A stretch of 37,568 nucleotides of DNA from an uncultured Eubacteriales bacterium (GCA_949299505.1 CASGAS010000010.1:1-37568); one strand, 5' to 3'. Counted from the first letter of the stretch, positions 24,262 through 33,169 are shown. Numbers and translations are program-made. The notes: generated by a model from the sequence alone, not told the origin.

Positions 24262-25701
24262 GTGAACGCTATGAAGTTTGACGTGGCTGTCATCGGCGGC
24301 GGCGTAATCGGCGCGCTGATTTCCCGGGCGCTGTCGCAGACCGATCTGCGCGTGGCGCTTTTGGAAAAGTGCAACGACGTCGCCATGGGTACGACCAAAG
24401 CGAACAGCGCCATTGTGCACGGCGGCTTTGACGCGGCGAACGGGACGCTGAAAGCAAAGCTCAATGTTCGCGGCACGGCCCTAATGCCGGCGCTTTGCAA
24501 AACGCTCAACGTGCCGTACCGCAACAACGGGTCTTTGGTGCTGGCATTTTCCGAGGAGGAAATGCAGCACGTCCACGCGCTTTACGAACGCGGCCAAAAG
24601 AACGGCGTGCCGAAGCTCTCCGTTCTGGACGGTGCGGCTGTTCGGGAGCTGGAGCCGCATGTCAGCGGCGAGGTCGTGGGCGCTCTGCTTTCGGAAACGG
24701 CCGGTATTGTCTGCCCATATGAGCTGACCATCGCCGCGGTGGAAAACGCAGTGGAAAACGGCGTTGAATTTTTCCGAAACTGCCGCGTAACAGCTATAAA
24801 TAAGCTTACGGACGGATTTTGTCTGCAAACGACCTGCGGGGAAATAACCGCCGGATATGTGGTCAACGCGGCCGGGGTTCACGCGGATGAGATTGCGCGG
24901 ATGATCGGCGACGACAGCATCACGCTTGTGGCTCGCAAGGGCGAGTATTACCTGCTGGACAAGGCTTACGGCTACCTTGCCGACCACACGATTTTCCAAT
25001 GCCCCAACAAAATGGGCAAGGGCGTGCTGGTTACGCCGACGGTGGACGGCAACCTGCTCATCGGTCCGTCTGCGCTGGATGTCGATGACAAGGACGATGT
25101 GGACACGACGTCCGACGGGCTCTCCTTTGTCTTTGAAAAGGCGAAGCGTTCCGTTCCGGAGCTGACGCTGCGCGGCGCGATTACCTCCTTTGCCGGGATG
25201 CGCGCGCACCCGACTACGGATGATTTCATCATCGGCTTTTCCGAAAAAAGCGACCGCTTCCTGCACGTCGCGGGTATCGAATCGCCCGGTCTTTCTGCCG
25301 CGCCCGCGATTGCGGAAATGGTGTACGACCTGCTTTGCGAGCGTACAAACCCCCATGTCCGCGCCGATTTCCGGCTCGAGCGACCGGCGCCCGTGCGCTT
25401 CCGGAATCTGACGAAGGCCGAGCGCGAGGCGCTTGTTGCGAAAAATAAGGCGTACGGCCGCGTGATTTGCCGCTGTGAGACCATCACGGAGGGGGAAATC
25501 CTCGACGCGATACACGCGCCGGCGGGCGCACGCGACGTGGACGGCGTCAAGCGCCGCACCCGTGCCGGCATGGGCCGCTGCCAGGGCGGCTTCTGCGGGT
25601 CCAAGGTCGTCGAAATTCTGGCACGGGAGTTAGACGTGCCGATGAATGAAATTACAAAGTTCGGCGGGGATTCCAAAATCCTCTTCGACAAAACGAAGTG
25701 A
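24262..25701 (+). CDS. GlpA-like FAD-dependent oxidoreductase with BFD-type [2Fe-2S] domain
   Basis: A 479-residue flavoprotein. The N-terminal Rossmann motif VIGGGVIGALISRAL binds FAD, and MGTTKANSAIVHGGFD is typical of the glycerol-3-phosphate dehydrogenase/L-2-hydroxyglutarate oxidase group. The C-terminal 90 residues form a BFD-like cluster domain with Cys in VICRCETI and in GMGRCQGGFCGSKV. With the next two genes it forms the trio seen in many Clostridia as an anaerobic glycerol-3-phosphate dehydrogenase-like system. The true substrate and electron acceptor are unproven. The GTG at 24262 lies 5 nt after AGAAAGGA; the ATG at 24271 is a reasonable alternative start. Confidence 0.85.
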   Translation: MNAMKFDVAVIGGGVIGALISRALSQTDLRVALLEKCNDVAMGTTKANSAIVHGGFDAANGTLKAKLNVRGTALMPALCKTLNVPYRNNGSLVLAFSEEEMQHVHALYERGQKNGVPKLSVLDGAAVRELEPHVSGEVVGALLSETAGIVCPYELTIAAVENAVENGVEFFRNCRVTAINKLTDGFCLQTTCGEITAGYVVNAAGVHADEIARMIGDDSITLVARKGEYYLLDKAYGYLADHTIFQCPNKMGKGVLVTPTVDGNLLIGPSALDVDDKDDVDTTSDGLSFVFEKAKRSVPELTLRGAITSFAGMRAHPTTDDFIIGFSEKSDRFLHVAGIESPGLSAAPAIAEMVYDLLCERTNPHVRADFRLERPAPVRFRNLTKAEREALVAKNKAYGRVICRCETITEGEILDAIHAPAGARDVDGVKRRTRAGMGRCQGGFCGSKVVEILARELDVPMNEITKFGGDSKILFDKTK

Positions 25702-25711
25702 GGTGGGCTGA

Positions 25712-26968
25712 ATGCTGCGATATGATTTGGTCGTTGTGGGCGGCGGGCCCGCTGGTATGGCGGCCGCCTTGCAGGCGCACGAGGACGGCGTAGAAAGCAT
25801 TTTGGTGCTGGAGCGCGCCGATACGCTCGGGGGCATTCTGGAGCAGTGCATCCACACGGGCTTCGGGCTGCATTATTTCGGCGAGGAGCTTTCCGGCCCC
25901 GAATATGCCGCGCGCTTTTCCGAAGCGCTGTATAAAACCGACATCGACGTCAAGGTTGATACGATGGTGCTCGATATTTCCGCGGACAACGTCGTGACGG
26001 CGGTCAACAATTTCGACGGGCTTTTGTCCATTCAGGCAAAGGCCGTTGTGCTGGCCATGGGCTGCCGGGAACGCCCGCGCGGGGCGCTTTCCATCGCGGG
26101 CAGCCGCGCCGCCGGGATTATGACGGCGGGCACGGCGCAAAAGTATGTCAATCTGGACGGCTATTGCCCCGGCAAAACCGTCGTGATTCTGGGCTCGGGC
26201 GACATCGGCCTTATTATGGCGCGCCGCATGACGCTTGAGGGCGCCAAGGTTAAGGCGGTCTGCGAGCTGATGCCGTATTCCGGCGGTCTGACGCGCAACA
26301 TTGTGCAGTGTCTCGAGGATTTCGGGATTCCGCTTCGCCTTTCCTGCACCGTTGTAAAGACCCACGGCAAGGAACGGCTCGAGGGCGTGACCGTCGCCAA
26401 TGTGGACGAGCATTTGCAGCCTATCCCCGGTATGGAGGAGTACATTCCGTGCGACACGCTGATGCTGTCCGTCGGCCTGATTCCGGAAAACGAGCTGTCC
26501 AAAAGCGCCGGCGTGGCGCTTGACCCGGTTACGAACGGCCCCGTGGTGGACGAGTACCGCGAGACGTGTAAGCCCGGCGTATTTGCCTGCGGCAATGTTT
26601 TGCAGGTGCACGATTTGGTCGACTATGTTACCGAGGAAAGCAAGCTTGCGGGCATGGGCGCCGCCAAGTTCATCCGCGGCGAAAAGCCGGCCGGCGAGAC
26701 GGTTGAAACGGCGGGGGAGGGCGCTGTGCGTTATGTGGTGCCCCAGCGCATCCACCGCGACACGGATAAGGATGTCAAGCTGTATTTCCGCGTCGGGCGC
26801 GTGCTTGAAAACGTACAGCTGACCGTTACCTGCGGCGAGCAGACGCTGCTTGCGCGCAAAAAGCGGAAAATGACGCCCGGCGAAATGGAATATGTCACGC
26901 TGAAGGCTTCCGACCTTGCCGCTTTGCCGGCGGACGCGAAGCTGGTCGTCAGCACAAAGGAGGCCTGA
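25712..26968 (+). CDS. NAD(P)/FAD-dependent oxidoreductase (GlpB-position partner)
   Basis: A 418-residue protein of the pyridine nucleotide-disulfide reductase fold. The FAD motif VVVGGGPAGMAAALQA is at the N-terminus, a second Rossmann motif VVILGSGDIGLIMARR begins near residue 155 for NAD(P), and ACGNVLQVHDLVD is the late FAD-contact motif. The CIHTGFGLHYFGEELSGPEY region is characteristic of the flavoprotein that sits between GlpA-like and DUF1667 genes. It is expected to link the GlpA-like subunit to a nicotinamide or ferredoxin pool. Starts 10 nt after the upstream stop and ends 3 nt before DUF1667. Confidence 0.85.
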   Translation: MLRYDLVVVGGGPAGMAAALQAHEDGVESILVLERADTLGGILEQCIHTGFGLHYFGEELSGPEYAARFSEALYKTDIDVKVDTMVLDISADNVVTAVNNFDGLLSIQAKAVVLAMGCRERPRGALSIAGSRAAGIMTAGTAQKYVNLDGYCPGKTVVILGSGDIGLIMARRMTLEGAKVKAVCELMPYSGGLTRNIVQCLEDFGIPLRLSCTVVKTHGKERLEGVTVANVDEHLQPIPGMEEYIPCDTLMLSVGLIPENELSKSAGVALDPVTNGPVVDEYRETCKPGVFACGNVLQVHDLVDYVTEESKLAGMGAAKFIRGEKPAGETVETAGEGAVRYVVPQRIHRDTDKDVKLYFRVGRVLENVQLTVTCGEQTLLARKKRKMTPGEMEYVTLKASDLAALPADAKLVVSTKEA

Positions 26969-26971
26969 CCG

Positions 26972-27331
26972 ATGAAAACACGGGAACTGATTTGCGTATC
27001 CTGCCCCATTGGCTGCGCCGTGACCGTTACCCTCGATGACGACGGGCAGGTTGTTTCGGTAACGGGCAACACCTGCAAACGCGGCGATAGCTATGCGCGC
27101 CAGGAGTGTACGCACCCCGAGCGAATGCTTACGTCCACCGTCAAGGTTACGGGCGGCAGGCTGCCGGTCGTGCCGGTGAAATCTGCAAAGCCGGTGCCAA
27201 AGGAGCTGCTGCTCGACTGCATGCGGGAAATCAACCAAGTCTGCGTAAAGGCGCCCGTCCATATCGGCGACGTCGTGCTGTCGAACATCTTAAACACCGG
27301 CGTGGACATCGTCGCGACCAACGAGGTGTGA
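26972..27331 (+). CDS. DUF1667 cysteine-rich protein
   Basis: A 119-residue protein with the DUF1667 signature: VSCPIGCAVTV near the N-terminus (C-x2-C spaced Cys), GNTCKRGDSYARQE, then HPERMLTSTVKV. The conserved cysteines suggest a metal or iron-sulfur site. It is almost always coded next to the two flavoproteins upstream and is presumed to be a subunit of that complex. It begins 3 nt after the preceding stop and is followed by a strong terminator, which closes the operon. Confidence 0.9.
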   Translation: MKTRELICVSCPIGCAVTVTLDDDGQVVSVTGNTCKRGDSYARQECTHPERMLTSTVKVTGGRLPVVPVKSAKPVPKELLLDCMREINQVCVKAPVHIGDVVLSNILNTGVDIVATNEV

Positions 27332-27359
27332 CTCCGCCGTCATCCAAAACCTTAACACA

Positions 27360-27390
27360 AAGCCGCCGGACAGCGCGTCCGGCGGCTTTT
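27360..27390. terminator. Intrinsic terminator, convergent
   Basis: A 12-bp stem (27360-27371 with 27377-27388) followed by TTTT on the plus strand ends the redox operon. The minus-strand hydrolase gene ends only 14 bp away, so the hairpin may serve both sides. Confidence 0.85.
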
Positions 27391-27403
27391 CTTTGGTTTG
27401 ATT

Positions 27404-29404
27404 TTAGGATTCGGCGGAAGCTTTGCGCCGCACATGGGCTGCGGGCAGCAGCAGTGCCGTCAGGCACAGCGGAATGACTGCGAGTGGGGCGGCTTTCCGG
27501 CTTTGTACGGTTCCGCCCGTTCCGGGTATATCCGCGGCTGTCTCTGCTTGCGGCGGCGCTTCGGTTTCGGGCTCTGTCGTCTCCGGCTCGGCTTCGGGCG
27601 CCTGTGGCGAAAGCATCGTCGAGGGCGTCTGCGGCGTCTGCTCGATTAAATAGGCAAACGCGGCGGCCTTTTTTGCGTCCAGCGGCGTAAAGACAAAGTC
27701 CTCGGTCTTTAGCAGCATCTGCGGGCTTGCCAGCGTATAGGTCACGCGCACCGTAAACGGCGTGTCGCAGTCCGCAAGCTCATGTGCGTCGATGCTTATA
27801 CCGCCGCATGCCCCGGGCGCGATACGCGCGGCAAACGACGTCTCGGCGACAAACGGCGCGCCGACCAGCTCCACGTTCCAAACCATCAGGTCGTATTGTT
27901 CGGACAGATTGTAAAGCAAAATACTTTGGTCCGCCGCGCTGTGGTAGCCGGGCGCTGTCGCGTCAAATCGGACAAAGAGGCTGTCAACGGGGTTGTGCGT
28001 CGAATTGAACTGCGGAAATTCAGGGTCGGAAAAGACGTTTTCAAGCGTATCCGTAAAGAAAAAAGCCTGCAAAAGCGAGACGGTGTACGGGTCGAACACA
28101 TACATGCCGTGGAACTGCCGGTTAACGAACCAGGTGTTGTCCGGCAGGTACGCATATGTCGCGTCGATGTTCTGCTCCGGCGAAACGTGCAGATGGCCCT
28201 TGTCGGTGCAGTTTGCCCCGGACTGCTGATAGCCCGCAGCAAAGGTTTCGCCAAACGGCGCGCAGACAGCGCCGGAGGAGAGGGATGTGTCAATGATATA
28301 GTCGGAATTCTTATCGCTGCCCGTCACGTTTTCAAACCCGTAATTCGAGACGATGGCGATTTTTGTTCCGGCTTTCTGTGCGCGCAGCAGGCCCTGCCGC
28401 ATATTCGCAAGCACGTTGTAATGGAACGCGTCGGAATCCTGAATGATTTGCGCGTTTTCAACCGGGTCAAGCCGTTTTGCCTTTGCTTCCTCATAGACCG
28501 AAAGGGGGCAGAAATCCCAAATGCTCGGGATATTCTTGGCAAAATCCAGGGCGTACCGCTCGAACAGGTCGGCGACGACGGCGTCCAGCTTTTCAAGGCC
28601 GATATACCGCAGCAGGCCCTCAAACTCGCTTTCGGTTCCAAGCCCCAGCTCGACAAACTGCAAAATCGTCGCGTAATCAATATGGATGGGTTCTCCAAGC
28701 AGCAAATCGCCGACTAAGGAGGTGCCGCCAATAGCGGGCGCGTCGAGCATCGCCTTGCGGACGTCGCCTTTTTCGCCGTAGAGCGCAAGATACGTTGCGG
28801 CGCATTGGCCACCGTGGCTCAAACCGAACAAATCAACCTGCCGCGCGCCGGTCAACGCCTTGACCTCGCCGATAAATTCGTCAATGGCGTCGGCGTAAGC
28901 CATCTGCCCTTTGCGCCAGTCAAAGTTAAAAATAAACACGTTTTCACTGCCGATGCGCGCCTCAAACATCGCGACCAGCTCTTTTTCTGCAATAAGCGCT
29001 TCCTCGCCGTTTGCGCGCAGGGTGGAGACACGCGCCTCCTCGGCGGTCTCAACGTGAACGGCCAGGTCGTATTTGGAGGTGCCGTCGGCGTTGCAGGCGA
29101 TAGGCTCCAGGGTTTCGAGCACAATGGGCCCAAGCACGTCTACAAGCGCGGTCGTGTCGCCGGCAAAAGCGCTGCCTGCCGTACCGAGTATTTCGGGGAC
29201 AGCTTCCACAATCCGCTGCCCGACCGCGTCGAAATCCAATCCCCAGACCTGCTCGCCGGTTGCGGCGTCGTCTAAGCGCGGGCCGCTGTAGCCCTGTAAA
29301 ATGATTAAAGGCGTCGGCGCACTGGCCGCCGCGGCGGATAACCCCGGAACAAGCGCCAGGCAAAGCACCAGCAGAAAAGCAATACAGCGTGCAAACCGTT
29401 TCAT
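27404..29404 (-). CDS. Secreted LCAT/lipase-like alpha/beta hydrolase with C-terminal wall-anchor-like tail
   Basis: A 666-residue exported protein. The signal peptide MKRFARCIAFLLVLCLALVPGLS ends near residue 25. PLIILQGYSGP, FIFNFDWRKGQ and VDLFGLSHGGQCAA (nucleophile Ser196 in G-x-S-x-G) place it with LCAT-type lipases and acyltransferases; the Asp and His cannot be fixed by eye (GHLHV is a candidate). The C-terminal 60 residues are Pro/Glu/Thr-rich, then IPGTGG, a hydrophobic stretch and RRK, in the order of a sortase sorting signal but without a canonical LPxTG. The ATG at 29404 follows GAAAGGGGCG; an upstream in-frame extension has no signal-peptide logic. Divergent from the fucosidase gene. 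Confidence 0.8.
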   Translation of the reverse strand: MKRFARCIAFLLVLCLALVPGLSAAAASAPTPLIILQGYSGPRLDDAATGEQVWGLDFDAVGQRIVEAVPEILGTAGSAFAGDTTALVDVLGPIVLETLEPIACNADGTSKYDLAVHVETAEEARVSTLRANGEEALIAEKELVAMFEARIGSENVFIFNFDWRKGQMAYADAIDEFIGEVKALTGARQVDLFGLSHGGQCAATYLALYGEKGDVRKAMLDAPAIGGTSLVGDLLLGEPIHIDYATILQFVELGLGTESEFEGLLRYIGLEKLDAVVADLFERYALDFAKNIPSIWDFCPLSVYEEAKAKRLDPVENAQIIQDSDAFHYNVLANMRQGLLRAQKAGTKIAIVSNYGFENVTGSDKNSDYIIDTSLSSGAVCAPFGETFAAGYQQSGANCTDKGHLHVSPEQNIDATYAYLPDNTWFVNRQFHGMYVFDPYTVSLLQAFFFTDTLENVFSDPEFPQFNSTHNPVDSLFVRFDATAPGYHSAADQSILLYNLSEQYDLMVWNVELVGAPFVAETSFAARIAPGACGGISIDAHELADCDTPFTVRVTYTLASPQMLLKTEDFVFTPLDAKKAAAFAYLIEQTPQTPSTMLSPQAPEAEPETTEPETEAPPQAETAADIPGTGGTVQSRKAAPLAVIPLCLTALLLPAAHVRRKASAES

Positions 29405-29465
29405 TTTTGCGCCCCTTTCAGCAAAAACAACAAAATTTATGAAAAATACGGATAAATACAATCCA

Positions 29466-29494
29466 ATACTACTACTTCTCTTGACAAAAGTCAA
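29466..29494 (-). promoter_or_regulatory. Promoter for the LCAT-like gene with overlapping palindrome
   Basis: On the minus strand TTGACT (29494-29489), a 17-bp spacer and TAGTAT (29471-29466). The perfect palindrome TTGACAAAAGTCAA (29481-29494; 5-bp arms, AAAA centre) covers the -35 box and could be a repressor site. Confidence 0.6.
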
Positions 29495-29522
29495 TCTACA
29501 CAGAAAGGGTGGAATGTTCAGT

Positions 29523-29551
29523 TTGAATTTCCGGCCAAAATATGGTATGAT
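29523..29551 (+). promoter_or_regulatory. Promoter for the alpha-L-fucosidase gene
   Basis: TTGAAT (29523-29528), a 17-bp spacer and TATGAT (29546-29551) lie 34 bp before the start codon. Confidence 0.75.
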
Positions 29552-29585
29552 ACTACGCAAACACGGTATATAAAGGAGAAGCCCT

Positions 29586-31016
29586 GTGGAAGCCTATCAA
29601 ATCGCGGCGAATGTTACGCCGTCTGCGCGTCAGCTGCAGTGGCAGCAGCTGGAATTTTACGCGTTCTGCCATTTTGGAATGAACACTTTCACCGACAAAG
29701 AGTGGGGGAACGGCTTTACACCGCCCTCCCTGTTTGATTTGAAAGACCTGGACGCCGACCAGTGGGCGAAAGCGGTTAAGTCCGCGGGGATGCGCGGCCT
29801 GATTTTGACCTGTAAGCACCACGACGGCTTTTGCCTTTGGCCGAGCGCCTATACGGACTACTCGGTTAAAAACAGCCCGTTTCGGGACGGAAAAGGCGAT
29901 GTTGTGCGCGAGGTGTCGGAGGCCTGCCGGCGCAACGGGCTGAAATTCGGCGTCTATTTGTCGCCCTGGGACCGGCACGAGCCGACCTATGGCCAGGGGG
30001 AAGCGTACAATACCTATTATAAGAATCAGTTGACGGAGCTTTTGACGAATTACGGCGACATTTTCGCCGTCTGGCTCGACGGGGCCTGCGGCGAAGGGAA
30101 AAACGGCAAGGTTCAGCAGTATGACTGGCAGGGATATTACGCTGTCGTGCGTAAGCTGCAGCCGAACGCCGTGATTGCGGTCTGCGGGCCGGATGTCCGC
30201 TGGATTGGAAACGAAGCGGGCGTGTGCCGAAAATCCGAATGGAGCGTAGTGCCCGCGCACCTTTCTATCAGTGAATTTGTAGCGGAACATTCGCAGAAAA
30301 GCGACGACCGCAAATTCTCAAAGAAAAAGATGAACAGCATGTCGCTGGACCTTGGCTCGCGCAAGGCCATCCGCGGCGAGCAGGACCTGATTTGGTACCC
30401 GGCGGAGGTGGATGTGTCCATCCGCCCGGGCTGGTTCTACCATAAAAACGAAGACGATAAGGTAAAGTCCCTTAAAAAGCTGTTCCAAATCTATTTGAGC
30501 GCCGTCGGCGGAAACGCGGCCCTGCTTTTGAACATTCCACCGGACACAACCGGCCGCATCGCCGCACCGGACGCTTTGGCGCTGGACGCGCTCGGCCGGA
30601 TGCTCAAGCGGGAATTTCCAAGAAACCTCCTGGAGAACGTCCACGTCCGCGCTACAAGCGAGCTGGATGACGAACACGCGCCGTCCGCCGTTTTGGAGGA
30701 AAGCAGCGCCTACTGGCAGGCGGCTGCCGACGACGCGCGGCCGGAGCTGATTTTTGATTTCGGCACGCAGACCGCGTTCGACAGCCTGATGTTGCAGGAA
30801 AACATTGCGACCGGTCAGCAAATTGAAGCCTTTGACATTTACATTGACCGGAAGAACCGCTGGAAGAAAATCGGCAAATACACGGTAATCGGGTACAAAC
30901 GCATTTGCCGTTTTAAGAAAACCTACCGCGCCAAGCGGATTCGGGTCGTAATCCGCGCCTGCCGGGGCAAGGCCACGCTTCTGCGCGCGCAGGCATTCAA
31001 GCGCGAGACGGTATAA
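29586..31016 (+). CDS. Alpha-L-fucosidase, GH29
   Basis: A 476-residue retaining glycosidase that releases L-fucose from host or plant glycans. The GH29 signatures are FCHFGMNTFTDKEWGNG, LILTCKHHDGFCLWPS, FGVYLSPWDRHEPTYG and FAVWLDGACGEG, with Asp165 the likely nucleophile. The catalytic domain ends near residue 330; a discoidin-like C-terminal domain follows (ELIFDFGTQTAFDSLMLQENIATGQQIEAFDIY, cut short here to its start ELIFDFG). No signal peptide is seen, so imported or cytoplasmic oligosaccharides are the probable substrate. The start is GTG 29586, set by AAAGGAG (29572-29578). A promoter lies directly upstream and a strong terminator downstream. Confidence 0.9.
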   Translation: MEAYQIAANVTPSARQLQWQQLEFYAFCHFGMNTFTDKEWGNGFTPPSLFDLKDLDADQWAKAVKSAGMRGLILTCKHHDGFCLWPSAYTDYSVKNSPFRDGKGDVVREVSEACRRNGLKFGVYLSPWDRHEPTYGQGEAYNTYYKNQLTELLTNYGDIFAVWLDGACGEGKNGKVQQYDWQGYYAVVRKLQPNAVIAVCGPDVRWIGNEAGVCRKSEWSVVPAHLSISEFVAEHSQKSDDRKFSKKKMNSMSLDLGSRKAIRGEQDLIWYPAEVDVSIRPGWFYHKNEDDKVKSLKKLFQIYLSAVGGNAALLLNIPPDTTGRIAAPDALALDALGRMLKREFPRNLLENVHVRATSELDDEHAPSAVLEESSAYWQAAADDARPELIFDFGTQTAFDSLMLQENIATGQQIEAFDIYIDRKNRWKKIGKYTVIGYKRICRFKKTYRAKRIRVVIRACRGKATLLRAQAFKRETV

Positions 31017-31033
31017 CGCAGCAGAGCATAGGC

Positions 31034-31078
31034 AAGCCGCCGCCCTTTCCACAAAAACAGGGGAGGGGCGGCGGCTTT
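31034..31078 (+). terminator. Intrinsic terminator after the fucosidase gene
   Basis: A 12-bp GC-rich stem (31034-31045 with 31066-31077) closes a 20-nt loop and is followed by a short T-tract. Confidence 0.75.
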
Positions 31079-31358
31079 ACTCAAAAAATGTCTGCGTTTG
31101 CAAGCCGGATTGCAAAAAATATACGCGCAAGGATGAATACTTCACAGAAAAATCAGGCTTTGTAAAGCGGTTTCCTTTACAAATTTTTGCGGAGAAAATC
31201 CCTTAAAATCAGAGTTTTTAACAATATGAACATAGTTTTGAACAATATGGACGTTGAAAACCCCGCGTAATTTTCTCGTATATTTTCGACGAAAACAGAC
31301 CGGAATCGTGCCGAAAACTGCATTTTCGTTTTGAAAATCCTGCACATTTTACCAAGCG
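31079..31358. other. AT-rich intergenic stretch with structured repeats, no gene seen
   Basis: This gap lies between the ends of two convergent genes. It holds a 9-bp inverted repeat TTTGTAAAG/CTTTACAAA (31159-31167, 31175-31183) followed by TTTTT, two 18-nt direct repeats (31214-31231 and 31235-31252, 16 of 18 identical, 21-bp period), and a TTTTCG-A-CGAAAA palindrome near 31290. No open frame with a ribosome site was found. Confidence 0.6.
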
Positions 31359-32069
31359 TTACCAGTCGGACAAATGGCTTCGCTCCATAGCGCCCAGCAG
31401 CTTCTTTTTCAGCTGCGGATAATCCGCCTCCAGCCGCTGCAAAGTCGCCTTGGCCTTTTCCCGCTCGGTTTTCTTGTCTGCCGGGCAGCCGGAGGGCAAA
31501 ACCGGCAGCTTTGCTCTTTCGGCGGCGGAAGCAACCTGCGCCTCCGTTGCGAACACAAGCGGGCGAATGACGGTGACGTCTTTGCGCGTCAGGTAGGATA
31601 CCGGCGAAAAGCAGCCGAGCGTGCCGTTTTGAAACAGGTTCATGACAAGCGTTTCCACGGCGTCGTCGGCGTGGTGCCCGAGCGCGACCTTATTGCAGCC
31701 GTTTGCCTTGGCCGTATCGTGCAAAATGCCGCGGCGCATCTTCGCGCAGAGTGCACAGGGGTTTTTCTCCTTGCGTTCTTCAAAAATGACCCGCCAGAGG
31801 TCCGTGCGCCGCACCCTGTATTCCACGTCAAGCGTGCGGCAAAGCGACGCAATAGCAGAAAAGTCTGTGTCCTGGTCATGGAAGCGATAATCGAGTGAAA
31901 TTGCCAGCAGCTCAAACGGCTTTGGGTAAAAGGCGCGCAGCTTTGCCAGCACATATAACAGCGCCAGCGAGTCTTTCCCGCCGGAAACGCCGACGGCTAT
32001 GCGGTCACCGGGTGCAATCATATCATATTTTTCAACAGCTGCCCGGCACAGCGACAGAAGCTTTTCCAT
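31359..32069 (-). CDS. ttcA: TtcA-family tRNA 2-thiocytidine synthetase
   Basis: A 236-residue PP-loop ATP pyrophosphatase. The ATP-binding loop GVSGGKDSLALLY, the cluster Cys pair in KNPCALCAKMRRG, GHHADDAVET and a third Cys in LPSGCPADKK match TtcA, which adds sulfur to cytidine 32 of tRNAs using a [4Fe-4S] cluster. TilS is a related alternative but lacks these Cys residues. The start at 32069 follows AAAGGAGAG on the minus strand and gives the usual MEKLL start; longer frames run into the promoter. It is a single-gene unit with its own promoter. Confidence 0.85.
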   Translation of the reverse strand: MEKLLSLCRAAVEKYDMIAPGDRIAVGVSGGKDSLALLYVLAKLRAFYPKPFELLAISLDYRFHDQDTDFSAIASLCRTLDVEYRVRRTDLWRVIFEERKEKNPCALCAKMRRGILHDTAKANGCNKVALGHHADDAVETLVMNLFQNGTLGCFSPVSYLTRKDVTVIRPLVFATEAQVASAAERAKLPVLPSGCPADKKTEREKAKATLQRLEADYPQLKKKLLGAMERSHLSDW

Positions 32070-32092
32070 ATTCTGCTCTCCTTTACGGCGTA

Positions 32093-32121
32093 ATTGTACC
32101 GTAAAACCGGCGGACTGTAAA
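32093..32121 (-). promoter_or_regulatory. Sigma-A promoter for ttcA
   Basis: On the minus strand TTTACA (32121-32116), a 17-bp spacer and TACAAT (32098-32093), 23 bp before the start codon. Confidence 0.7.
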
Positions 32122-32225
32122 CAGAGAAAGCAAAATTCATCTTTTAGCAAAACATATAAAAATAAGAGAAATATGAAGAAAACAAAAGAAAACAATTTGT
32201 AGTTTTGAAAAACGCAAAATTTTTG

Positions 32226-32254
32226 TTGACGAACGAGAAGGAAAGTGGTATGAT
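32226..32254 (+). promoter_or_regulatory. Sigma-A promoter for rplM-rpsI
   Basis: TTGACG (32226-32231), a 17-bp spacer and TATGAT (32249-32254). The leader is only about 40 nt, too short for me to see an L13-type leader structure. Confidence 0.8.
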
Positions 32255-32299
32255 ATTCCCGCTTTCAGAAAAGAAGTATAGAAAACGGAGGTTTCGACT

Positions 32300-32728
32300 A
32301 TGTCCACTTACATGCCCAAAGCCGGCGACATCAGCCGCGACTGGTTCGTGCTGGACGCGGACGGCAGAACGCTTGGCGACGTAGCGGCGGAAGCGGCGAC
32401 GCTTCTTCGCGGCAAGCACAAGCCGACGTTTGCGCCCCATGCGGACTGCGGGGATAACGTCATTGTGATCAACGCGGAAAAAATCGTGCTCACCGGCAAC
32501 AAGCTGGAGCAGAAAATGTACTACCACCACACCGGGTATATCGGCAACATGAAGCAGGTCCAGTACAAGACCCTGATGGCCGAGAAGCCGGAGTTTGCGG
32601 TCAAAAAGGCCGTTAAGGGGATGCTGCCCGACAACACCATCGGCAGAAAGTCCCTGACCCGCCTGCACATCTATCGCGGCGCCGAGCATCCGCACGAAGC
32701 GCAGAAGCCGCAGACCAGAGAATTCTGA
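32300..32728 (+). CDS. rplM: 50S ribosomal protein L13
   Basis: A 142-residue large-subunit protein that binds 23S rRNA early in assembly. It matches L13 along its whole length: RDWFVLDADGRTLGDVAAEAATLL, HADCGDNVIVINAEKIVLTGNK (in part), YYHHTGYIGN, and MLPDNTIGRKSLTRLHIYRGAEHPHEAQKP. AACGGAGG precedes the ATG. It is co-transcribed with rpsI 20 nt downstream, the conserved rplM-rpsI pair. Confidence 0.97.
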   Translation: MSTYMPKAGDISRDWFVLDADGRTLGDVAAEAATLLRGKHKPTFAPHADCGDNVIVINAEKIVLTGNKLEQKMYYHHTGYIGNMKQVQYKTLMAEKPEFAVKKAVKGMLPDNTIGRKSLTRLHIYRGAEHPHEAQKPQTREF

Positions 32729-32748
32729 GAAAGGGAGGCTAACACGAA

Positions 32749-33147
32749 ATGTACGATACCAATCCTTATTTTTACGGCACCGGCAGAAGAAAGAAATCCG
32801 TTGCGCGCGTCCGCGTGTATGCGGGTACCGGTAAAATCATCGTCAACGACCGTGAGCTGGACGATTATTTCGGGCTTGAGACGCTCAAGCTGATTGTCCG
32901 TCAGCCTCTCGCGCTTACGAACACGACCGAAAAGTTCGACATCGTCTGCAAGGTTGCGGGCGGCGGCGTGACCGGCCAGGCTGGCGCGATTCGCCACGGT
33001 CTTTCCCGTGCGCTTCTGCAGTATGACGAGAGCCTGCGTCCCGTGCTGAAAAAGGCCGGGTTCCTCACGCGCGACCCGAGAATGAAGGAAAGAAAGAAAT
33101 ACGGCTTGAAAGGTGCGCGCCGCGCGCCCCAGTTCTCCAAGAGATAA
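32749..33147 (+). CDS. rpsI: 30S ribosomal protein S9
   Basis: A 132-residue small-subunit protein whose C-terminal tail reaches the P-site tRNA. It has [39 protein letters not shown] and [20 protein letters not shown], and ends with the expected [19 protein letters not shown] precedes the ATG. A strong terminator follows within 25 nt. Confidence 0.97.
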   Translation: MYDTNPYFYGTGRRKKSVARVRVYAGTGKIIVNDRELDDYFGLETLKLIVRQPLALTNTTEKFDIVCKVAGGGVTGQAGAIRHGLSRALLQYDESLRPVLKKAGFLTRDPRMKERKKYGLKGARRAPQFSKR

Positions 33148-33169
33148 CGAGCCTTTACAAAGCTTTCCG

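Noticed and set aside
25652-27262. Open frame of 536 codons antisense to the FAD oxidoreductase/DUF1667 genes
   Set aside because: Overlaps three well-supported genes and has no recognisable domain; a GC-driven shadow.
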